DNA from: Pseudodesulfovibrio sp. | GTDB taxonomy: Bacteria > Desulfobacterota > Desulfovibrionia > Desulfovibrionales > Desulfovibrionaceae | NCBI GenBank assembly: GCA_022712815.1 | Contig: JAFLJW010000334.1 | Location: 1 to 10,591, forward strand | Direction of reading: 5' to 3' | Length of the DNA stretch: 10,591 nt | In this document: piece by piece, positions 5,982 through 10,591 of the stretch | Position numbering within the stretch: the first letter of the stretch is position 1 | Layout of the letters: each line of letters begins with the position of its first letter | Program-made: the position numbers and the translations under genes | The notes under the pieces: model-generated | Database searches by the model: none | What the model was told of the DNA's origin: nothing | Seen by the model: the letters and a program-made list of their open reading frames with translations, nothing else

Positions 5982-6244
5982 GGCTGCTCCTTGAGGGTGG
6001 TAGCTGTGTGAGGTGGATTCGTGTTGATCAGGTTCAGTGCAATCGTTGCGTTTGGTCCATATGAATGATTATGAGTGGGGCTACCTTGTCCGGTTTTACG
6101 GGAATAGTGATTTTCCGGTCTGCGTAAATCATGGAATAAATTCTTGATTTCATTGTATCTCCAGCTTCGCGGGAGTTTTTTTATACTATATAATGTGAAA
6201 CGGCGAGTCGAGGTGAAAAAAAGTGGAAAATTATTGAAAGCTGC
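5982..6244. other. Non-coding stretch between methyltransferase and tRNA promoter
   Basis: This AT-rich stretch holds no convincing gene longer than 40 codons. It contains the methyltransferase ribosome site at its left edge, a possible 28-36 codon plus-strand reading frame, a plus-strand hairpin with T-tract (6159-6182), an AT-rich TATAAT (6189-6194) without a -35 partner, and an A-rich run (6215-6240) that could be an UP element for the tRNA promoter. I find no clear minus-strand promoter for the methyltransferase. Confidence 0.5.
6159..6182 (+). terminator. Terminator-like hairpin with T7
   Basis: CTCC (6159-6162) pairs with GGAG (6172-6175), continued inward by GC/GC (6164-6165 with 6169-6170) across one A/G mismatch, and is followed by seven T (6176-6182). 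It reads on the plus strand, where no known gene lies upstream. It could end a small transcript or block read-through toward the tRNA. Confidence 0.4.
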
Positions 6245-6273
6245 TTGACAACAAAGCGGTCCGCAGATAGACA
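6245..6273 (+). promoter_or_regulatory. Promoter of tRNA-Val (and possibly thrS operon)
   Basis: A perfect -35 TTGACA (6245-6250) is followed after 17 bases by TAGACA (6268-6273), with transcription expected near 6280, about 13 bases before the tRNA. The A-rich block just upstream (6215-6240) fits an UP element. No separate promoter is visible between the tRNA and thrS. Confidence 0.65.
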
Positions 6274-6292
6274 TCACTTCGCTTCAAAGAGA

Positions 6293-6367
6293 AGGCGCGT
6301 AGCTCAGGGGGAGAGCATTTGCTTGACGTGCAAAGGGTCGTGGGTTCAAATCCCTCCGCGCCTACCA
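6293..6367 (+). tRNA. tRNA-Val (anticodon GAC)
   Basis: The 75-base sequence folds into a standard cloverleaf. The acceptor stem AGGCGCG (6293-6299) pairs fully with CGCGCCT (6357-6363), then A and an encoded CCA (6365-6367). The D stem is GCTC/GAGC. The anticodon stem TTTGC/GCAAA encloses TTGACGT, giving anticodon GAC (6325-6327), which reads the valine codon GUC. The T arm has the loop TTCAAAT and one U-U mismatch (6341 with 6355). The tRNA lies directly ahead of the thrS cluster and has its own promoter. Confidence 0.96.
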
Positions 6368-6377
6368 GAAATCCCCT

Positions 6378-6413
6378 GAAAGGGAGGCCTAGTGCCTCCC
6401 TTTCATTATTTTA
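6378..6413 (+). terminator. Terminator-like hairpin between tRNA-Val and thrS
   Basis: GAAAGGGAGGC (6378-6388) pairs perfectly over 11 bases with GCCTCCCTTTC (6394-6404) around CTAGT. The following ATTATTTTA is T-rich but interrupted, so termination may be partial. Because thrS has no visible promoter of its own, this hairpin could set how much of the tRNA transcript continues into the operon. Confidence 0.65.
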
Positions 6414-6447
6414 TGGTCCGGGAACTATTGGAAAAGGAGTTTGGAGA

Positions 6448-8385
6448 GTGCAAATTGATGTCTCTGGAAATCAGGTAGATTTGGCTGAAGGTGCTTCATG
6501 CGCCGATGCCCTGAAAGAAGGGTTGTCCAAAAAGCAGTTCAAGAAAGTCGTTGTCGCCAAATGTGGCGAGGACCTGCTTGATCTGGCTACTGTTGTTCCT
6601 CAGACCTGCACCACTCTTGAGCCCGTCTTTGCCGAGAGCGAAGAGGGGCTGACCGTTATCCGGCACTCTACTGCGCATCTTATGGCCGAGGCCGTAAAGA
6701 AGCTTTTCCCCACTGCCAAGGTGACCATTGGGCCTTCCATTAAAAATGGTTTTTATTACGATTTTGATTATGAACGTCCGTTCACGCCCGAGGATCTGGA
6801 AGCCATCGAAAAAGAGATGCTCAGCTCCGTTGGTGCGAACAAGGAATTCGCCTGCCGGACCGTCTCCGCAGCCGAAGCCACCGAGTACTTCGATAAACTC
6901 GGTGAAGACTACAAGGGTGAGCTTATTCGGGACCTTGGCGGCGACTCTTTCTCCATATACACACACGGCGAATTTGCCGACCTGTGTCGTGGCCCGCATG
7001 TCCAGCGTACCGGTATGCTCAAGGCCTTCAAGTTGCTCTCTGTTGCTGGTGCTTATTGGCGCGGTGATGAGAAAAACAAGCAGCTCCAGCGTATTTACGG
7101 CACTGCCTGGCAGGACCCCAAGGCGTTGAAGAAACACCTGTTCCGTCTGGAAGAGGCCAAAAAACGCGACCATCGCAAGCTTGGCACCCAGCTTGACCTG
7201 TTCTCCAGCCATGAAGACGTGGGCGGCGGCATGATTTTGTGGCATCCCAAGGGAGCCTTGGTCCGGGCCATTCTAGAAGACTTCGAGCGCAAGGAACACC
7301 TGAAGCGCGGATATGATCTTGTGCAGGGACCGCTCATTCTCAAGCGCGAGCTGTGGGAGAAGTCTGGCCATTACGATAATTACCGTGAGAACATGTATTT
7401 CACGGATATCGACGAGCAGTCATACGGCATCAAGCCCATGAACTGTTTGTCGCATATGCTCATTTACAAGCGGAAGATTCAGAGCTACCGCGACCTGCCC
7501 CAGCGGTACTTTGAACTGGGTGTGGTTCATCGCCACGAAAAATCCGGCGTGTTGCACGGATTGATGCGCGTGCGCTCCTTTACTCAGGATGATGCCCATC
7601 TGATATGTCGTCCCGACCAGTTGCAGGACGAGATCATCGGTGTCTTTCATTTCGTGAAGGATCTGATGGACTTGTTCGGTTTCGAGTTCAGGGCCGAGAT
7701 TTCCACCCGCCCGGAGAAATCCGTGGGAACCGATGCTGATTGGGAACTTGCCACCTCCGCACTCAAAGAGGCGCTGGATTTCATTGATGAGGAATACACC
7801 ATCAATGAAGGTGATGGCGCGTTCTACGGTCCCAAGATCGACATCATACTTGAGGACTCTTTAGGCAGAAGCTGGCAATGCGCTACAATCCAATGCGATT
7901 TTACCTTGCCAGAGCGGTTTGACTTGGTATATGTGGGCGAGGACGGAGCACGCCACCGCCCGGTAATGTTGCATCGGGTGATCTTCGGGTCCATCGAAAG
8001 ATTTGTTGGCGTACTGATCGAACACTTTGCCGGGGCTCTGCCTGTTTGGCTGGCTCCGGTGCAAGCGCGTCTGATGAACGTAACAGACTCGCAGATAGAA
8101 TTTTCTGAGAAAGCCAAGCAATTCCTGCTTAGTAAAGGTATCCGTGTCGAAGCGGATATTCGCAATGAAAAGCTTGGCTACAAGGTACGGGAAGCTCAGG
8201 TTGAGAAGATTCCGTACATGTTGGTAGTCGGTGATAAAGAGGTTGAGGCCGGGTGTGTCAACATTCGCTCACGCGATGGAGAAGACCCCGGTATGGTTAC
8301 ACTGGAGGACGCCGCGCAGTTGATTCTTGATGCTGCACAGGCACCTTTCGAACGCGGAGGAATGAGCTATAGCTTTTCGGGGTAA
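6448..8385 (+). CDS. thrS: Threonyl-tRNA synthetase
   Basis: ThrRS charges tRNA-Thr with threonine and hydrolyses mis-made Ser-tRNA-Thr. The protein has 645 residues, near the E. coli length (642). Order: an N-terminal TGS domain (about 1-60); the editing domain with H73, H77, C180 and H184 (HSTAH and CRGPH); the class II catalytic core with the zinc ligands C333, H384 and H509 in their expected contexts (MNCLSH, DDAHL, MLHRV); and the C-terminal anticodon-binding domain. All key residues are present. The start is GTG 6448, supported by AAGGAG (6434-6439) with eight bases of spacing. An in-frame ATG at 6319 lies inside the tRNA and is not credible. The infC ribosome site (8356-8360) and start lie within its last codons. 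No T-box leader is visible. Confidence 0.98.
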   Translation: MQIDVSGNQVDLAEGASCADALKEGLSKKQFKKVVVAKCGEDLLDLATVVPQTCTTLEPVFAESEEGLTVIRHSTAHLMAEAVKKLFPTAKVTIGPSIKNGFYYDFDYERPFTPEDLEAIEKEMLSSVGANKEFACRTVSAAEATEYFDKLGEDYKGELIRDLGGDSFSIYTHGEFADLCRGPHVQRTGMLKAFKLLSVAGAYWRGDEKNKQLQRIYGTAWQDPKALKKHLFRLEEAKKRDHRKLGTQLDLFSSHEDVGGGMILWHPKGALVRAILEDFERKEHLKRGYDLVQGPLILKRELWEKSGHYDNYRENMYFTDIDEQSYGIKPMNCLSHMLIYKRKIQSYRDLPQRYFELGVVHRHEKSGVLHGLMRVRSFTQDDAHLICRPDQLQDEIIGVFHFVKDLMDLFGFEFRAEISTRPEKSVGTDADWELATSALKEALDFIDEEYTINEGDGAFYGPKIDIILEDSLGRSWQCATIQCDFTLPERFDLVYVGEDGARHRPVMLHRVIFGSIERFVGVLIEHFAGALPVWLAPVQARLMNVTDSQIEFSEKAKQFLLSKGIRVEADIRNEKLGYKVREAQVEKIPYMLVVGDKEVEAGCVNIRSRDGEDPGMVTLEDAAQLILDAAQAPFERGGMSYSFSG

Positions 8386-8917
8386 CGACCGCAGAGACCA
8401 GAGAAAACAAGACCTGGTCAGGCGCAACGAACGTATTCGCATCCCTCAGGTGCGGGTTGTGGATGACGATGGCGAGCAGTTGGGTATCATGAATACGCGC
8501 GATGCATTTGAACGCGCCAAGGACAAGGGACTTGATCTTGTTGAAGTCTCTCCCAACGCTGACCCGCCGGTTTGTAAGATCATGGATTACGGTAAGTTCA
8601 AGTACCAGCAGCAGAAAAAGCTGCAGGAAGCTAAGAAGAAACAGACCGTCATCAAGATCAAGGAAGTCAAATTCCGGCCAAAAACCGATGAGCACGATTA
8701 CCAGACAAAGCTCAAGAAAATTATTAAATTTCTGGGTGGAGGTGACCGCTGCAAGGTGACCATCTTCTTCAGAGGACGCGAAATCGTCCACAAAGACCGT
8801 GGGTTGAGAATGCTTGACCGGGTCGTGGAAGATACGCTTGATTTAGCCAAAGTGGAGAGCAAGCCCATGTCAGAAGGACGGACCATGACAATGATGCTTG
8901 CCCCCATGAAAAAATAG
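8369..8917 (+). CDS. infC: Translation initiation factor IF-3 (AUA start)
   Basis: IF3 binds the 30S subunit, prevents premature 50S joining and checks the start codon. The body is typical: RRNERIRIPQVRVVDDDGEQ, PPVCKIMDYGKFKYQQQKKL, then the C-domain KEVKFRP and IFFRGREI. No ATG, GTG or TTG gives a full N-terminus with a ribosome site. In frame, a TGA at 8363 is followed by ATA at 8369, exactly eight bases after GGAGG (8356-8360), and this yields 182 residues starting M-A-F-R-G-N-D-R-R-D-Q, close to the usual IF3 length (E. coli 180). A GTG at 8450 would lose 27 residues and has no Shine-Dalgarno. Rare AUU/AUC/AUA starts are the known basis of IF3 autoregulation, because IF3 discriminates against them. 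The gene overlaps thrS by 17 bases. Confidence 0.92.
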   Translation: MAFRGNDRRDQRKQDLVRRNERIRIPQVRVVDDDGEQLGIMNTRDAFERAKDKGLDLVEVSPNADPPVCKIMDYGKFKYQQQKKLQEAKKKQTVIKIKEVKFRPKTDEHDYQTKLKKIIKFLGGGDRCKVTIFFRGREIVHKDRGLRMLDRVVEDTLDLAKVESKPMSEGRTMTMMLAPMKK

Positions 8918-8929
8918 TCGATATTCACC

Positions 8930-8944
8930 AGGGACATGATCCCT
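8930..8944 (+). promoter_or_regulatory. Small hairpin before rpmI
   Basis: AGGGA (8930-8934) pairs with TCCCT (8940-8944) around a five-base loop, followed by TTT and then the rpmI ribosome site. It lies entirely in the 43-base infC-rpmI gap. It could be an mRNA processing or weak attenuation element; the stem is short. Confidence 0.25.
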
Positions 8945-8960
8945 TTTGAAGGAGGATACA

Positions 8961-9158
8961 ATGCCGAAAATCAAAACTAGACGTTCTGCTGCCAAGCGGT
9001 TTTCCAAGACCGCTACAGGCAAGTTCAAACGCCGCAGAAAAAACTTGAGGCACATTCTGACCAAGAAGAATGCCAAGAGAAAGCGTCGTTTGGGACAGTC
9101 CACGCTTGTGGATTCCACAAACATGAAGTCTGTTCGTCGTCAATTGCCCAACAGCTAG
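8961..9158 (+). CDS. rpmI: Ribosomal protein bL35
   Basis: This is a 65-residue, very basic protein of the large ribosomal subunit. It starts [20 protein letters not shown], continues [19 protein letters not shown] and ends in a QLPNS tail, all diagnostic of L35. AAGGAGG (8949-8955) sits five bases before ATG, a near-perfect ribosome site. It follows infC by 43 bases in the classic infC-rpmI-rplT order. In E. coli this operon is repressed by L20 acting on the mRNA ahead of rpmI; here the longer spacer lies after rpmI instead. Confidence 0.97.
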   Translation: MPKIKTRRSAAKRFSKTATGKFKRRRKNLRHILTKKNAKRKRRLGQSTLVDSTNMKSVRRQLPNS

Positions 9159-9287
9159 TAATCCGTCTGAGTACAACCCGCTGGCAGCGTCCAAAGAGAG
9201 ACCGGGATCGTCCCGATTTTACACGCCTTGTCAGTCCGGTTTCAGACAGAGAGCTGATCTTTTTCCCATAACACTTTAATGCAATCC

Positions 9288-9321
9288 ACCTCGCTGGGGG
9301 AGTCCGTCCGGCCCGGGAGGT
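9288..9321 (+). promoter_or_regulatory. Shine-Dalgarno-sequestering hairpin before rplT
   Basis: ACCTC (9288-9292) pairs with GAGGT (9317-9321), and after a single bulged G (9293) CTGGG (9294-9298) pairs with CCCGG (9312-9316) with one G-U pair. The ten-pair stem buries the strong ribosome site GGGAGG (9315-9320) of the minicistron that follows. An inner GGA/TCC (9299-9301 with 9307-9309) can extend it. The 185-base rpmI-rplT gap also contains CGGGA/TCCCG (9203-9207 with 9211-9215) followed by ATTTT. A role in L20 feedback control is inference. Confidence 0.55.
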
Positions 9322-9329
9322 ATTAAGCG

Positions 9330-9347
9330 ATGGAGATTCTATCATGA
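9330..9347 (+). CDS. Five-codon leader minicistron MEILS overlapping rplT start
   Basis: ATG at 9330 lies nine bases after GGGAGG (9315-9320), the best ribosome site in the gap, and reads M-E-I-L-S followed by TGA at 9345-9347. That stop overlaps the rplT start as ATGA (9344-9347), the usual arrangement for termination-reinitiation coupling. The weaker rplT site GGAG (9332-9335) is inside the minicistron. It could instead be a chance ATG between an unused Shine-Dalgarno and the real start. Five residues carry no homology signal, so only the geometry supports it. Confidence 0.4.
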   Translation: MEILS

Positions 9348-9697
9348 GAATAAAGCGCGGAGTTGCCGCCAAGAAGCGTCACAAAAAATATTTGAAAATG
9401 GCCAAAGGATACCGGGGAGCCGGTAGCCGCCTTTACCGTACCGCTCGCGAGCGTGTGGAAAAGGCTCTTTGCAATGCCTATCGTGATCGCAAACGCAAAA
9501 AACGTGAATTTCGGAAGCTGTGGATCATGCGTATCAACGCCGCTGCCCGCATCAATGGCCTGTCTTACAGTCGTTTGATGAACGGTCTCAAGCTGGCTGG
9601 TATTGAGCTGAACCGCAAAGTGCTGGCCGACATGGCAGTGCGTGATCCTGTAGTGTTCGCCAAAATCGCAGAGGCAGCCAAAGCCAAGGTAAGCTAA
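9344..9697 (+). CDS. rplT: Ribosomal protein bL20
   Basis: This is a 117-residue basic protein, full length for L20, which is needed early in 50S assembly. It starts [20 protein letters not shown] with the long basic N-terminal extension, then [20 protein letters not shown] and the C-terminal RNA-binding part [20 protein letters not shown]. In E. coli L20 is also the repressor of its own operon. The start ATG has GGAG at 9332-9335 with eight bases of spacing. It overlaps the stop of a five-codon minicistron, and a hairpin lies just upstream, so its translation may depend on coupling. pheS begins one base after its stop. Confidence 0.98.
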   Translation: MRIKRGVAAKKRHKKYLKMAKGYRGAGSRLYRTARERVEKALCNAYRDRKRKKREFRKLWIMRINAAARINGLSYSRLMNGLKLAGIELNRKVLADMAVRDPVVFAKIAEAAKAKVS

Positions 9698-9698
9698 A

Positions 9699-10591
9699 GT
9701 GAATAAAGATTTGAAGTCCTTCCTGGAAGGACTCGACAGCCTGGCCCATGATTGCGAATTTCGCAAGGGCCAGGTTTGTTCGTTAAATGAACTGGAAGAA
9801 CTTCGTATCGAGTTTCTGGGTCGCAAGGGCAAGCTCGCCCAGTCCATGAGCCAGCTCGGAAAGCTCGATAAATCCGACAAGCCCGCAGCAGGCAAGAAGG
9901 CCAACGAAGTCAAGCAGCTCATCACCGGGCTGATTGATTCCTGGCAGGACGAGATCAATGTCGTTGAGACAGGCAAGGCCCTGAGCTCGTTTGATCCCTC
10001 CATGCCGGGCCGCAAGCCCTTTGCCGGGTCGCTGCATCCCGTGACTCTGGTCATGGATGAAGTCTGTGACGTGCTGACCGGTCTCGGGTTCGAGTACGCA
10101 TCTGGCCCTGAGGTCGAAAACGACTGGCACAACTTCGAGGCACTGAATATCCCGCCCGAGCATCCGGCTCGTGACATGCAGGATACGCTCTATGTTTCGG
10201 AGAAAATCGTGTTGCGTACCCATACCTCCGGCATGCAGATTCGGTCCATGCTCAAGCAGGAGCCGCCCATTGCCGTCATCGCGCCGGGCAAGGTCTACCG
10301 CCGGGATTCCGACCTGACCCATACTCCCATGTTTCATCAGATCGAGGGGTTGCTGGTCGATAAGAACGTCTCCATGGGCAACCTTCGCGGCACTCTGACC
10401 GCCTTTGTGCGTCAGGTGTTCGGAGCCAAAACCGAAGTGCGCTTCCGTCCCAGTTTTTTCCCGTTTACCGAACCCAGTGCAGAGGTTGATATATCCTGCG
10501 CCATGTGTGGCGGAAAGGGTGAAACCGGCGGCAAGACCTGTCGTGTCTGCAAAGGCACCGGCTGGGTCGAGATTCTGGGTTGCGGCATGGT
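9699..10591 (+). CDS. pheS: Phenylalanyl-tRNA synthetase alpha subunit, 5' part
   Basis: PheS pairs with PheT to charge tRNA-Phe. About 297 residues are in the window; the 3' end is cut off. The N-terminal coiled-coil arm (about 1-90, including [20 protein letters not shown]) binds tRNA. The class II core shows [10 protein letters not shown], the motif 2 region [20 protein letters not shown] (198-217) and [16 protein letters not shown]. Then a cysteine-rich insertion appears before [12 protein letters not shown]267-xx-C270-x-G-x-G and C281-xx-C284-x-G-x-G, a probable zinc-binding element found in some bacterial PheS but absent from the E. coli type. The start is GTG 9699, one base after the rplT stop, with AAGG (9686-9689) inside rplT. 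pheT is expected next. Confidence 0.96.
   Translation, partial: MNKDLKSFLEGLDSLAHDCEFRKGQVCSLNELEELRIEFLGRKGKLAQSMSQLGKLDKSDKPAAGKKANEVKQLITGLIDSWQDEINVVETGKALSSFDPSMPGRKPFAGSLHPVTLVMDEVCDVLTGLGFEYASGPEVENDWHNFEALNIPPEHPARDMQDTLYVSEKIVLRTHTSGMQIRSMLKQEPPIAVIAPGKVYRRDSDLTHTPMFHQIEGLLVDKNVSMGNLRGTLTAFVRQVFGAKTEVRFRPSFFPFTEPSAEVDISCAMCGGKGETGGKTCRVCKGTGWVEILGCGM

Noticed and set aside
5867..6277. Minus-strand open frame of 136 codons between methyltransferase and tRNA
   Set aside because: It overlaps the methyltransferase start in another frame, has no ribosome site and gives an unlikely composition.
6319..6447. Upstream ATG extending ThrRS by 43 residues
   Set aside because: It lies inside tRNA-Val. 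The extension has no family match, while GTG 6448 has a proper Shine-Dalgarno and gives the expected TGS N-terminus.
6293..6447. tRNA-Val as an integration site
   Set aside because: No integrase gene and no repeated copy of the tRNA 3' end is seen in the window. The downstream side is an intact core operon.
6496..7245. Long minus-strand open frame (249 codons) antisense to thrS
   Set aside because: It mirrors the third-position bias of thrS, has no recognisable domain and no ribosome site, and thrS is certain.
8362..8385. ATG close behind the GGAGG near the end of thrS as an alternative gene start
   Set aside because: It is in the thrS frame, one base from the Shine-Dalgarno, and would stop after seven codons. 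The spacing fits ATA 8369 in the infC frame.
9323..10177. 284-codon minus-strand open frame over rplT and pheS
   Set aside because: It covers two certain genes, and its low-complexity serine-rich translation is typical of an antisense shadow.

Overview
The window looks like chromosomal DNA of a sulfate-reducing bacterium of the Desulfovibrionaceae (Desulfovibrio / Pseudodesulfovibrio type). The evidence is a seven-cysteine ferredoxin that closely resembles Desulfovibrio africanus ferredoxin III, several small protein families typical of this lineage, a coding GC content in the mid-50s per cent, and the conserved translation cluster thrS-infC-rpmI-rplT-pheS. It is mostly core genome. I see no CRISPR array, insertion sequence, phage gene or toxin-antitoxin pair.

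Left part (1-2460). A DUF401-type integral membrane permease (78-1364) is followed by a small soluble Desulfovibrio protein with its own promoter and strong terminator (1500-1932). A 276-base non-coding stretch then carries a promoter, an inverted repeat and a 5' stem-loop in front of the ferredoxin gene (2209-2397), which ends in a strong terminator.

Middle part (2461-6290). Three tightly spaced genes form an operon: a YkgJ-type cysteine-cluster protein, an unrecognised 121-residue protein and a five-TPR protein. It ends at a hairpin terminator whose left edge overlaps the promoter of the next gene, a HEAT-like protein of a deltaproteobacterial family. A minus-strand class I SAM methyltransferase of clearly lower GC follows. 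A 311-base stretch after it ends with the promoter of a tRNA.

Right part (6293-10591). tRNA-Val(GAC) is followed by a terminator-like hairpin and then thrS, infC, rpmI, rplT and the 5' part of pheS. These make threonyl-tRNA synthetase, initiation factor IF3, ribosomal proteins L35 and L20, and the alpha chain of phenylalanyl-tRNA synthetase. pheT is expected just beyond the window. Spacing is tight: infC overlaps thrS by 17 bases, and one base separates rplT from pheS. The exception is the 185-base rpmI-rplT gap.

The two most interesting points concern translation control. First, infC appears to start at an AUA codon (8369) behind a perfect Shine-Dalgarno inside thrS, so ATG/GTG/TTG-only gene finding would truncate it by 27 residues. 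Second, the rpmI-rplT spacer contains a hairpin that sequesters a strong Shine-Dalgarno. That site serves a five-codon minicistron (MEILS) whose UGA overlaps the rplT AUG, which looks like a compact coupling switch for L20. Both are read from sequence only and are untested.
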